In this document: positions 1 through 7,863 of the stretch, piece by piece | Numbering within the stretch: the first letter of the stretch is position 1 | How the letters are laid out: each line of letters opens with the position of its first letter | Assembly: GCF_003054285.1 (NCBI RefSeq) | Contig: NZ_QBKS01000001.1 | Coordinates: 682,001 to 746,000, forward strand | Direction of reading: 5' to 3' | Source of the DNA: Litoreibacter ponti | GTDB lineage: Bacteria; Pseudomonadota; Alphaproteobacteria; Rhodobacterales; Rhodobacteraceae | Length of the DNA stretch: 64,000 bases | Position numbers and translations under genes: made by a program | The notes under the pieces: generated by a model | What the model was told of the DNA's origin: nothing | Database searches by the model: none | The model's input: only the letters and a program-made list of their open reading frames with translations

Positions 1-683
1 TTCAGCGCATTGCCTCCAGTTGTCGTCTCGGGGCTGCCGAACATAACGCCGATTTTCATCCGAATCTGGTTGATGAATATAACCATGCAGTTCGACCGCG
101 AGATCGAGCTGGTCAGCTTACGCATCGCCTGGCTCATCAGACGCGCATGCACGCCCACAGAGCTGTCACCCATGTCGCCTTCCAATTCGGATTTTGGCGT
201 CAAGGCAGCGACCGAGTCGACGACCACCATGTTTACCGCGCCCGAACGGACAAGCGTGTCCACAATCTCCAAGGCCTGCTCGCCGGTATCGGGCTGCGAA
301 ATCAGCAATTCGTCCAGATCAACGCCCAGCTTGCGCGCATATTGCGGATCAAGCGCGTGCTCGGCATCCACGAAGGCGCAAACGCCGCCTTTCTTCTGCT
401 CTTCCGCCACGCAATGCAGCGTCAGAGTGGTCTTGCCGGACGATTCAGGGCCGTAGATTTCGACAATCCGGCCCTTCGGCAAACCACCAATGCCCAAGGC
501 AATATCCAGCCCCAAAGACCCGGTCGACGTCGACTCGATTTCCTGGATCGCGTTCTCGCCACCCATCTTCATGATCGAGCCCTTGCCGAACTGACGTTCG
601 ATCTGCGCGAGCGCCGATTCCAGCGCCTTCTTTTTGTTCGCGTCGTCTTTGGAGTTCATTTTAAGGAGTTCTGCTGTTGCCAT
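1..683 (-). CDS. recA: RecA recombinase, N-terminal part (3' end outside window)
   Basis: RecA is the ATP-dependent strand-exchange protein of homologous recombination and the co-protease that triggers LexA self-cleavage in the SOS response. The reverse-strand translation begins MATAELLKMNSKDD and contains the Walker A motif GPESSGKTT, the VDAEHALDP block, the Walker B region MVVVDSVAAL and the loop INQIRMKIG, all classic RecA. About 227 residues are visible out of a usual 350-360; the rest lies before base 1. The ATG at 683 was chosen because the conserved region needs nearly all of it; a second ATG eight codons on (659) is possible. The gene is preceded by a LexA-type direct repeat, so it is expected to be SOS-induced. 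Confidence 0.96.
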   Translation of the reverse strand, partial: MATAELLKMNSKDDANKKKALESALAQIERQFGKGSIMKMGGENAIQEIESTSTGSLGLDIALGIGGLPKGRIVEIYGPESSGKTTLTLHCVAEEQKKGGVCAFVDAEHALDPQYARKLGVDLDELLISQPDTGEQALEIVDTLVRSGAVNMVVVDSVAALTPKSELEGDMGDSSVGVHARLMSQAMRKLTSSISRSNCMVIFINQIRMKIGVMFGSPETTTGGNAL

Positions 684-734
684 GGATTCCATCCCTTATT
701 TCACACCGCCATTTGCGCGGCAATGACTGCTTCT

Positions 735-749
735 GTTCGCCTCTTGTTC
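735..749 (-). promoter_or_regulatory. LexA (SOS) box upstream of recA
   Basis: On the recA strand the site reads GAAC-N7-GAAC, the direct-repeat SOS box known for alphaproteobacteria (GTTC-N7-GTTC on the other strand). Both half-sites are perfect and the site lies about 50 nt upstream of the recA start codon, as expected for a LexA operator. Confidence 0.85.
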
Positions 750-763
750 TCATACGTATGAGA
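748..763. promoter_or_regulatory. 16-bp perfect palindrome next to the LexA box
   Basis: The sequence TCTCATACGTATGAGA is a perfect inverted repeat directly abutting the SOS box on its upstream side. It sits between recA and the divergently transcribed sulfotransferase gene. It could be a second operator or part of a promoter. No named regulator can be assigned from sequence alone. Confidence 0.4.
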
Positions 764-863
764 TCAAAAAGAGAACATTACAAGTAAAATCGTATCGGCA
801 GTCTCACGGTCAGATGTTAAAAGCTGGTTTACAGAACCAAGAAAATGTCCCAGCGATTGAGAC

Positions 864-1478
864 ATGATGATTTTCTTCAAAGAGCGTTTGGTCTACCTCG
901 CGGTTCCCAAGACGGGGACCTCGGCGATCGAGCGCGCGTTGGGGCGTCACGCATCCGCCGTGTTTCGCGACCCACCGGGAATGAAGCACACCAATGCACT
1001 TGGTTTTGAACGAAAATTTCGCGGACTCTTTGAGCGAAAGACCCTTTCACCGCTCGAAACAATGGCTGTCATGCGCGAGCCGCTGGATTGGTTGGGAAGC
1101 TGGTATCGCTACCGTAGGCGTCCGGCGCTGGATGGTCATCCGAACAGCACACGCGACGTGAGCTTCGATGAATTCGTCGAGGCTTACCTGCAAGACACCC
1201 GGCCCGCATTCGCCGATATCGGCTCCCAGGCGCGATTCTTGACGGATCAATCCGGCGCATTGCTGATAAATCACGTCTTCGCCTACACGGATTTCGAGAC
1301 GATACGGGCGTTTCTGGCCACGCGCCTCAACCGCCCCATCGAGTTCGACAAGGTCAACACGTCGCCACGGGCGCCTCTTTCATTATCGAAGGGCTTGCGA
1401 TCCCGGCTGGAGAAAACCTGTGCTCAGGATTTTGAGATTTACGAGGCTTTGAAGGACGGCCCCCTTTCCGTGACCTAG
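864..1478 (+). CDS. Sulfotransferase family protein
   Basis: This 204-residue protein looks like a PAPS-dependent sulfotransferase. The N-terminus has the 5'-phosphosulfate-binding loop YLAVPKTGTSAIERAL (residues about 10-25), and MREPLDWLGSWYRYRR (about 70-85) matches the 3'-phosphate-binding region (R-x-P-hydrophobic-x-x-x-S-x-Y). The acceptor substrate cannot be read from the sequence; a soluble cytoplasmic enzyme is likely because there is no signal peptide or membrane segment. It is divergent from recA and convergent with cckA, with stop codons only a few bases apart. Two ATG codons (864, 867) are equally plausible. No clear Shine-Dalgarno sequence is seen. Confidence 0.75.
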   Translation: MMIFFKERLVYLAVPKTGTSAIERALGRHASAVFRDPPGMKHTNALGFERKFRGLFERKTLSPLETMAVMREPLDWLGSWYRYRRRPALDGHPNSTRDVSFDEFVEAYLQDTRPAFADIGSQARFLTDQSGALLINHVFAYTDFETIRAFLATRLNRPIEFDKVNTSPRAPLSLSKGLRSRLEKTCAQDFEIYEALKDGPLSVT

Positions 1479-1487
1479 TCGGTCACG
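1469..1487. terminator. Short hairpin across the converging stop codons
   Basis: CGTGACC and GGTCACG form a perfect 7-bp stem around the five-base loop TAGTC. The structure spans the stop codons of the sulfotransferase gene and of cckA, so it could act in both directions. There is no U-tract, so termination is only a guess. Confidence 0.3.
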
Positions 1488-3711
1488 CGGCCGCCATCAG
1501 ATGCCGCCGAACTGTCGAGGTCAGCTCATCGAGCGAGAACGGTTTGGCGAGGAACACGGAATTGGGAACACTTATCTGTTCCTCCAAGGTGCTTCCATCC
1601 GCGTAGCCCGACATGAATACCACGCGCATATCAGGCCTGTCTTCTCTGGCTTGTTTCACCCATGTCGGGCCGTCCATTCCAGGCATGATGACATCGGTCA
1701 GCACAATATCGAAATCAAGGTCCTTGTCCTCCAACAATGCGAGGGCCGCTTCTGCGCAGTCCGCCTCCATCACCTGGAAGCCGCGATATTTCAAAGCGCG
1801 GCTGGCGAAGGCACGGACCGGCGCTTCATCTTCGACCAGCAGAACCATTCCAGCGGCCGGACGTGTGTCGAGCTGCGTGACGGGCGCCTTCGCCTCTTTC
1901 GGAGGCTCGACCGGCTTGTCGAAGGTCGGAAAATAAATCGTGAAGACGGTTCCCTTGCCAAGCTCGCTGTCTGCAAAAATGAACCCGCCGGACTGTTTGA
2001 TGATGCCGTACGCGGTCGACAACCCCAATCCGGTGCCATCCCCGGTCTTTTTCGTCGTATAGAATGGCTCGAAGATTTTCGGCAATTTCTCGGACGAAAT
2101 ACCACAGCCGTCATCGGTCACCTTCACCACGACATAATCGCCCGCGGGCACCGCGGCGCGGTCTCGTTTCAATTCACTAGTCAGCTTGAGGTTGCGCGTC
2201 TCAATAGCAATTTCACCACTTCCGCCCAGTGCGTCGCGCGCGTTGACGACGAGGTTCATCAACACTTGCTCAAGCTGACGTCGATCGGCCCGCACCGACA
2301 TCAGATTCGGGTCATGGGTCAGGCGCAGATTGATCTGCGCGCCCACCAATCGGTTCAGCAGGTGTGTCAGGTCCGACAGCGTGTCTCTCATGTCGAGAAC
2401 TTCGAGCTGCAGGTTCTGCTTGCGCGAGAACGCCAGGAGCTGACCCACGAGGGACGCCGCCCGGTTGGCATTCTGGTTGATCTGTTCGAGATCGGCAAAA
2501 TCCGGATCGCCCGGATCGTGGCGCAGCATCAGCAGGTCGCAGTGACCCGAGATTGCCGTGAGCAAGTTGTTGAAATCATGGGCCACGCCGCCCGCAAGTT
2601 GGCCGATTGCCTGCATTTTCTGGCTTTGGACAAATTGCGCCTCGAGGGATTTCAACTCGGTCGCGTCATTGATCAAGGCGATAAGAGACACGTCTCCGTC
2701 GTTGATGATCCGGCCAAGGGTCACTTGCACATACATCTCGTCCGGACCGCTTCGGGATTTTAGGACTTCGGGGCGGTGCAGGCCCTTGCCTTCAGACGCG
2801 TCCGACAGCCAATCGGCCAGCGGACGACCCAGCCCCTCGACCACGTCGGACAGGAGTTGCGTGTTGTCATCGCCAAGCTCCAACAGGGACCCGGCCAGGC
2901 GATTGGCTTCGATGATGCGGCCTTCGGGATCAAGCTCGATCAATGCCACGGGAAAATCTTCAAGGCTTCCAATCGGTTGGACGGAGCTTTCATCCTCGGT
3001 CACTGGCGCCAGAAAGTACTCGGTCCGGCCCAATTTGCCCGGAACGATCACGGCCATCACCTCCATTGGGCCCTTTTCGCCCGACAGCGTTGCCCGCTCG
3101 CCGGACTTCCTCGGCGGTTCTGCGAACAAGGCACCGAGGTTCTTGGCACGCCCGCCCACCAGTTTGCGCATCGCTTCGTTCATGAACAAAACGGCACCCG
3201 ACCCGCCGATGGTGAACATCGGCAGCGACAGGCGTTCGGCGCTGTGGCGCGCCGTTCCGTGGTCGGATAAATCCTCGATCGACCAGACCAGATCTTCACC
3301 GCCTGCGACCCGGTGGGCCGTCAATCTGAAGCGCCCCAGCCGGGTGATGACGTCCTCATGGGCCATATCGGTGCGCGACGCCTTGGCTTGCAGGCGAAAA
3401 ACAATCGCGCTGGCATTCGACATCAGCTTGCCCAGCATCTTGTCCAGCGGGTCGCCGATATTTCCGTCAAGCAGTTTGCGCGCAGCCACGTTGCTGCTTT
3501 TGACGGCCCCTGCCGTGTCGACGATCAGCATCGCGCGCGGATCGAAGGCAAACAGGTTCTCGCTCGCCGCATCAAGCGTCGAGTTCGCGCCACGGCGCAT
3601 CAGTCTCGAGATGAATTTACCGATCAAAACAAGCCCACCACGCGCTGTTTTGACCAGGTCAGAGCAAGTGTTCGCGGCACGCCCGAAAGCCATACCGCAA
3701 AGCGCAACCAC
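1483..3711 (-). CDS. cckA: Hybrid sensor histidine kinase CckA
   Basis: CckA is the hybrid kinase that feeds phosphate through ChpT to CtrA, the master regulator of cell cycle, motility and gene-transfer genes in alphaproteobacteria. Two PAS-like regions lie at about 45-155 and 245-355. The HisKA segment has the phospho-acceptor His378 in GGVAHDFNNLL. The ATPase domain has N490 (LVVNARDAL), DDGCGI and the G-box GDGTGLGLST (about 557-566). A C-terminal receiver has the acceptor Asp673 (TDVIMPGMDG) and the conserved Lys in LAKPF. The two N-terminal membrane helices usual for CckA are not evident. The start is uncertain: GTG 3711 opens this frame after a stop about 13 codons upstream, while an ATG at 3761 opens another frame (MQSDLALIPTG). 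A CtrA-type box lies upstream. Confidence 0.88.
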   Translation of the reverse strand: MVALCGMAFGRAANTCSDLVKTARGGLVLIGKFISRLMRRGANSTLDAASENLFAFDPRAMLIVDTAGAVKSSNVAARKLLDGNIGDPLDKMLGKLMSNASAIVFRLQAKASRTDMAHEDVITRLGRFRLTAHRVAGGEDLVWSIEDLSDHGTARHSAERLSLPMFTIGGSGAVLFMNEAMRKLVGGRAKNLGALFAEPPRKSGERATLSGEKGPMEVMAVIVPGKLGRTEYFLAPVTEDESSVQPIGSLEDFPVALIELDPEGRIIEANRLAGSLLELGDDNTQLLSDVVEGLGRPLADWLSDASEGKGLHRPEVLKSRSGPDEMYVQVTLGRIINDGDVSLIALINDATELKSLEAQFVQSQKMQAIGQLAGGVAHDFNNLLTAISGHCDLLMLRHDPGDPDFADLEQINQNANRAASLVGQLLAFSRKQNLQLEVLDMRDTLSDLTHLLNRLVGAQINLRLTHDPNLMSVRADRRQLEQVLMNLVVNARDALGGSGEIAIETRNLKLTSELKRDRAAVPAGDYVVVKVTDDGCGISSEKLPKIFEPFYTTKKTGDGTGLGLSTAYGIIKQSGGFIFADSELGKGTVFTIYFPTFDKPVEPPKEAKAPVTQLDTRPAAGMVLLVEDEAPVRAFASRALKYRGFQVMEADCAEAALALLEDKDLDFDIVLTDVIMPGMDGPTWVKQAREDRPDMRVVFMSGYADGSTLEEQISVPNSVFLAKPFSLDELTSTVRRHLMAAA

Positions 3712-3830
3712 TTCGGCGGCAGCAGGGCCCCAGTTGGTATGAGGGCCAGATCAGATTGCATCTTCCTGCGCGACATAGGTCACGTCCCTCACCTCGAATA
3801 CGGAATCGCTCGCGACCGTTGTGACGCAAA

Positions 3831-3867
3831 AGCGTTAACTGGCAATTAACATAACAGAGTTAACGCT
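3831..3867. terminator. 10-bp perfect inverted repeat between rsmB and cckA
   Basis: AGCGTTAACT (3831-3840) and AGTTAACGCT (3858-3867) are perfect reverse complements separated by 17 nt. On the minus strand the hairpin starts inside the rsmB stop codon and is followed by TTTGCG, so it may end the guaB-rsmB transcript. It also contains the CtrA-like box listed separately, so it may be regulatory instead. Confidence 0.45.
3835..3849. promoter_or_regulatory. CtrA-type box (TTAA-N7-TTAA) upstream of cckA
   Basis: The sequence TTAACTGGCAATTAA matches the full CtrA recognition pattern TTAA-N7-TTAA exactly. It lies about 124 nt upstream of the GTG start used for cckA, or about 74 nt upstream of the alternative ATG at 3761. 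Since CckA phosphorylates the CtrA pathway, it would give a feedback loop. Binding is inferred. Confidence 0.55.
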
Positions 3868-5038
3868 AAGAGGCCGAGCCGCGCCGCGTCAAGTGCGCGA
3901 CATAGAAGCCGTCCCCGCCCTCAAGCGGCGAATATCGCCGGGAACACGACTGGGCCCATTCGGGATTATGGTCGAGAAATTGCGCGATCTGGTCCTCGTT
4001 CTCGCTACGAAGGACCGAACAGGTGGCATAAGCCAACGTCCCCTCGGGCCTGACAAGGGAGACCGCGCGGTCGAGAATCTCGCGCTGCAGCGCCAAAAGT
4101 TGTTCCAGTGCCTCAGGCGTGAGACGCCACTTTCCCTCGGGCTGCCTGCGCCAAGCACCACTTCCACTGCAAGGCACGTCGCACAGCACCAGATCGAAAG
4201 GCGCTTTTCGCGTACATTGCACGTCATCAAGACGCTCGACCGCGACCCCTGCCCTTGCCGCGCGCTCGGGTAGATCCTTCAGCCGTCTCGGATTGCCGTC
4301 ATGCGCAAAGAGCCGTGCGTCGTGCCGCGCGCCGTAGGCCAGAACCTTGCCGCCGCCGCCTGCGCAATAATCAAGCATGGTCTGCGCGTCAGGAAGCCCC
4401 GCGCAAACAGCTTGAGAGGCCACATCCTGCAGCTCGACCAGCCCATCGAGATATGCGCGGCTGCCAGCAAGTTTGCGAGGGTTCTCAGTGAGTTCCAAAG
4501 CGCTGTCACAGAGCGGATGCGCCACTGCGCGGATGCCGTCCTCTGCCAGAGCAGACTGCGCATGCTCTACATCGCCTTTCCTGAGATTCACCCGCACAAA
4601 AACCTTCGCACGCTCTGTCAAGGCGGCGCAAACGGGCATCATGTCATCACCAAATGCCGCCTCGAAATGCGCAAGAAGCCAAGGGGGTAAATTCGCCGTG
4701 ACCTCCGGCGGAAGACTCGATGGTGCATCAATCCGAGCGGTCTCTTCGGCACTCAGTGGGCTGGGGGCGTGGCCTTCGCCCGTAAACATCTGTTGGGCCA
4801 TCTCCAGATCGAAGCCACCAAGCACCAATCCCCGCCCTGTAAGTCCGCCGCCCCTCAGCGCACACGATGCGCGACTGCGGATACGGTCAAACACGATGTC
4901 GCGGATGGCGGCACGATCCTTGGAGCCCGCAAAACGCGAGCGCCTTGCCCAGTTGGTCAGCGCCTTTTCCAAAGGTTGGCCGCCCAGATGCAGATCGAGG
5001 ATCTCGATCGCCGCCGCCGCCCGCGCGCCGGGGGTCAC
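3866..5038 (-). CDS. rsmB: RsmB-type 16S rRNA (cytosine-C5) methyltransferase
   Basis: The protein (390 aa) is a SAM-dependent RNA m5C methyltransferase of the RsmB/NOL1/NSUN family. The N-terminal 120 residues resemble the NusB-like RNA-binding domain of RsmB. The SAM site is LDYCAGGGGK (about 222-231). The two family cysteines are C290 in CDVPCSGSG and the nucleophile C340 in YATCSVL, so the active site is intact. The GTG start at 5038 directly follows the guaB stop codon (5041-5039), so the two genes are one operon and translation is probably coupled. The exact rRNA position methylated is inferred from the family. Confidence 0.85.
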   Translation of the reverse strand: MTPGARAAAAIEILDLHLGGQPLEKALTNWARRSRFAGSKDRAAIRDIVFDRIRSRASCALRGGGLTGRGLVLGGFDLEMAQQMFTGEGHAPSPLSAEETARIDAPSSLPPEVTANLPPWLLAHFEAAFGDDMMPVCAALTERAKVFVRVNLRKGDVEHAQSALAEDGIRAVAHPLCDSALELTENPRKLAGSRAYLDGLVELQDVASQAVCAGLPDAQTMLDYCAGGGGKVLAYGARHDARLFAHDGNPRRLKDLPERAARAGVAVERLDDVQCTRKAPFDLVLCDVPCSGSGAWRRQPEGKWRLTPEALEQLLALQREILDRAVSLVRPEGTLAYATCSVLRSENEDQIAQFLDHNPEWAQSCSRRYSPLEGGDGFYVAHLTRRGSAS

Positions 5039-6487
5039 CTAGCCAACCCGGTAGTTCGGGCTTTCGCGGGTGATCTGCACGTCATGCACATGGCTTTCCT
5101 TCAGCCCCGCGCCGGTGATGCGCACGAAATTCGCCCGCTCATGCATGTCCTTGATTGTGGCAGATCCCGTGTAGCCCATCGCCGCGCGCAGGCCGCCGAC
5201 CAGCTGGTGCACGACCGCGCTGGCGGACCCTTTGTAGGGCACCTGGCCCTCAATCCCCTCGGGCACCAGCTTGTCGGAGGCCGCGTCTTTCTGGAAATAC
5301 CGGTCCGCCGAGCCGCGCGCCATTGCGCCAAGCGAGCCCATACCACGGTAACTTTTGAAGCTACGGCCTTGATACAAAATGACTTCTCCGGGGCTTTCAT
5401 CCGTGCCCGCAATCATCGAGCCGACCATCGCGCAGGACGCGCCAGCGGCAATGGCCTTGGCGAAATCGCCCGAGAACTTGATGCCGCCATCGGCAATCAC
5501 CGGGATATCCCCGGCGCCGCTGGCGCAATCCATGATGGCCGTCAGCTGCGGCACACCCACGCCCGCAACCATGCGCGTCGTGCAGATCGAGCCCGGCCCG
5601 ATCCCGACTTTCACCGCATCCGCACCAGAACCGATCAGCGCGCGGGTCGCATCTGCGGTCGCTACATTTCCCGCGATGACTTGCACCTTGTTGGACAGCT
5701 TCTTCACGCGCTCCACGGCAAGGCCCACACCCTCGGAATGACCATGGGCCGTATCGATCACAATCAGGTCGACGCCGGCATCAATCAGCGCCTCGGACCG
5801 CTCAAACCCGGCGTCGCCGACGGTGGTCGCAGCAGCGCAGCGCAGACGGCCCAGCTCGTCCTTGCAGGCCTGCGGGTTCAGCACGGCCTGCTCGATATCC
5901 TTGATCGTCAGAAGCCCGGTCAGCTTGCCCTTGCCATCAACGACCAGCAGCTTTTCGATCCGGCGGGCATGCATCAACGACTTGGCTTCGGCCAGATCAG
6001 CCGGCTCGCGCAGCATGGCGAGGTTTTCGTTCGTCATCATCGCCTTGACGGGCGTCGCATCATCGCTGGCAAAGCGCATGTCGCGGTTGGTTACGATGCC
6101 CAGAACCTTGCCGTCCGGGTCGATCACCGGGAAGCCGGAGATCTTGTAGCGCTCCTGCAAAGCCTTCGCGTCGGCCAGAGTCTGCTCCGGCGTCAGGGTG
6201 ATCGGGTTGTAGACGATCCCGCTCTCGAAGCGCTTCACGCGGCGCACTTCCTTGGATTGCTCGTCGACTGACAGGTTGCGGTGGACCACGCCGATGCCGC
6301 CCGCCTGCGCCATCGCAATCGCCATGCGCGCCTCGGTCACAGTATCCATCGCCGAGCTCAAGAGCGGGATGTTCATCGCCACCGATTTGGTGACCTGGGT
6401 CCGGGTGTCCGCCGTGGACGGCAGCACGCTGGACGCGCCGGGCACCAGCAACACATCATCAAAGGTGAGGGCCTCGCGAATCTCCAT
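5039..6487 (-). CDS. guaB: Inosine-5'-monophosphate dehydrogenase
   Basis: IMPDH oxidises IMP to XMP with NAD+, the committed step to guanine nucleotides. The 482-residue protein has the family length. It shows the N-terminal barrel segment, a CBS-domain pair (about 95-205) inserted in the barrel, the nucleotide loop with catalytic C302 in GPGSICTTRMV, and the mobile flap region around FKSYRGMGSLGAMA. The start ATG at 6487 is preceded by GGAG-type sequence about 8 nt away. Its stop codon abuts rsmB. Upstream lies a short intergenic region shared with the divergent UPF0178 gene. Confidence 0.95.
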   Translation of the reverse strand: MEIREALTFDDVLLVPGASSVLPSTADTRTQVTKSVAMNIPLLSSAMDTVTEARMAIAMAQAGGIGVVHRNLSVDEQSKEVRRVKRFESGIVYNPITLTPEQTLADAKALQERYKISGFPVIDPDGKVLGIVTNRDMRFASDDATPVKAMMTNENLAMLREPADLAEAKSLMHARRIEKLLVVDGKGKLTGLLTIKDIEQAVLNPQACKDELGRLRCAAATTVGDAGFERSEALIDAGVDLIVIDTAHGHSEGVGLAVERVKKLSNKVQVIAGNVATADATRALIGSGADAVKVGIGPGSICTTRMVAGVGVPQLTAIMDCASGAGDIPVIADGGIKFSGDFAKAIAAGASCAMVGSMIAGTDESPGEVILYQGRSFKSYRGMGSLGAMARGSADRYFQKDAASDKLVPEGIEGQVPYKGSASAVVHQLVGGLRAAMGYTGSATIKDMHERANFVRITGAGLKESHVHDVQITRESPNYRVG

Positions 6488-6599
6488 GGGGTGTCTCCTT
6501 GGGAGGGCTCGTTTGGCAGTTTCCTATTTCACGGATTTCGCCCGTGCGAAAGGGCAGATTTTGTGCCAAACCGCCCCGCAGCAAGATGGAGCACAAGAT

Positions 6600-7061
6600 A
6601 TGCCCAGAATCCTGGTCGACGCCGATGCCTGCCCGGTGAAGGAAGAGATCTACAAGGTTGCCTACCGCCTGAAGGTGCCCGTGTCTCTGGTCGCAAACAG
6701 CTACCTGCGCACGCCGAAGCATCCGCTGATCTCGATGCAGATGGTGTCAGACGGGTTCGACGCGGCCGATGACTGGATTGCGGAGCAAGCGGATGCGGCT
6801 TCGCTCGTCATCACCGCTGACATCTTGCTGGCAGGTCGCTGTATCGAGGCGGGCGCGACGGTCTTGGCGCCCACGGGCAAGCCGTTTAACACGTCCAACA
6901 TCGGCGGGGCCATCGCGACGCGGGCGATCATGGCCGACCTGCGCGCGGGGCTCGAGCAGACCTCCGGTCCGCCGCCATTTTCAAACAAGGACCGCTCGCA
7001 GTTCCTGAACGCGCTCGACCGCGAGCTGCAGCGGCTGATCCGCGCTACTCCCGCCCCTTGA
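6600..7061 (+). CDS. UPF0178 family protein (YaiI/YqxD)
   Basis: A 153-residue protein of the YaiI/YqxD family, recognised from the N-terminal ILVDADACPVKEEIYKVA, the middle VITADILLAGRCIEAGA, and TGKPFNTSNIGGAIATRAI. The family has a PIN-like fold with conserved aspartates and no settled function. The ATG at 6600 was chosen because it begins exactly at the conserved DADACPVK region; longer in-frame starts run back into guaB. The 3' end overlaps the convergent rlmE by 17 nt. Confidence 0.85.
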   Translation: MPRILVDADACPVKEEIYKVAYRLKVPVSLVANSYLRTPKHPLISMQMVSDGFDAADDWIAEQADAASLVITADILLAGRCIEAGATVLAPTGKPFNTSNIGGAIATRAIMADLRAGLEQTSGPPPFSNKDRSQFLNALDRELQRLIRATPAP

Positions 7062-7791
7062 AGCCAGTCGCCACCACAAACTTCTCCGAGCTGTCGGACC
7101 GGCTGGCCCCCGGCTTGAAGTTGAATACCTTCTTGAAGCGTTGCTTGAGCAGTTTCTGAAGATCGCCCTCCGCACCGCCGGCCAGCACTTTGGCGACAAA
7201 CACACCCCCTTCATCCAGCACATCAAACGCGAAATACGCCGCCGCCTCGCACAGCGCGATGATGCGCAAATGGTCGGTTTGCTTGTGACCAGAGCTTGCC
7301 GCAGCCATGTCGCTCATGACCACGTCCGCGGTGCCGCCCAGCCATTCCTTCACGCGCTCATCCGCGTCATCTTCCAGGAAGTCCAGCACATGCAGCTCGA
7401 CGCCGGGGATCGGCTCGACCTCTTGCAGATCAATACCCAGCACGGAGCCTTGCGCCTTTCCCGTGCGCTCGCCCAAGGCGTTGACGCGTTTCGCGGCCAC
7501 CTGGCACCAGCCACCGGGCGCACAGCCTAGGTCGACCACCCGCGCGCCGGGCAGCAGAAAGCGGTACTTATCGTCGATCTCGGATATCTTGTAGGCCGCA
7601 CGCCCGCGCATGCCCTCGGCCTGCGCGCGTTTCACATACGGATCGTTCAATTGCCGCTGCAACCAAAGCGTCGACGACATCTTGCGGCCACGCGCGGATT
7701 TGACCTTCACCTTCAGGTCGCGCTGACCGCGCCCGGAGGTGTTGCCCCCCTTGCCCTTGCCGCCTTTGGGTCCTGTCGGTGATCTGGCCAT
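7045..7791 (-). CDS. rlmE: 23S rRNA (uridine-2'-O)-methyltransferase RlmE (FtsJ)
   Basis: RlmE methylates the 2'-O of U2552 in the ribosomal A-loop during late 50S assembly. The 248-residue protein has a glycine/lysine-rich N-terminus, the RNA-contacting RAAYKISEIDDKY segment with the first catalytic Lys, the SAM site VVDLGCAPGGWCQVA, the acidic DVVMSDMAA and the second Lys in GGVFVAKVLAGG; the K-D-K-E tetrad appears complete. It lies 72 nt downstream of the ppx-like gene on the same strand and probably shares its transcript. Confidence 0.92.
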   Translation of the reverse strand: MARSPTGPKGGKGKGGNTSGRGQRDLKVKVKSARGRKMSSTLWLQRQLNDPYVKRAQAEGMRGRAAYKISEIDDKYRFLLPGARVVDLGCAPGGWCQVAAKRVNALGERTGKAQGSVLGIDLQEVEPIPGVELHVLDFLEDDADERVKEWLGGTADVVMSDMAAASSGHKQTDHLRIIALCEAAAYFAFDVLDEGGVFVAKVLAGGAEGDLQKLLKQRFKKVFNFKPGASRSDSSEKFVVATGFKGRE

Positions 7792-7863
7792 ACTCTCGTC
7801 TTCGTTTTGGCAAAAATACTCTCGCCGAAGGCTCCTACGCCAGCCCCATGCGGAAGGCCAGCC

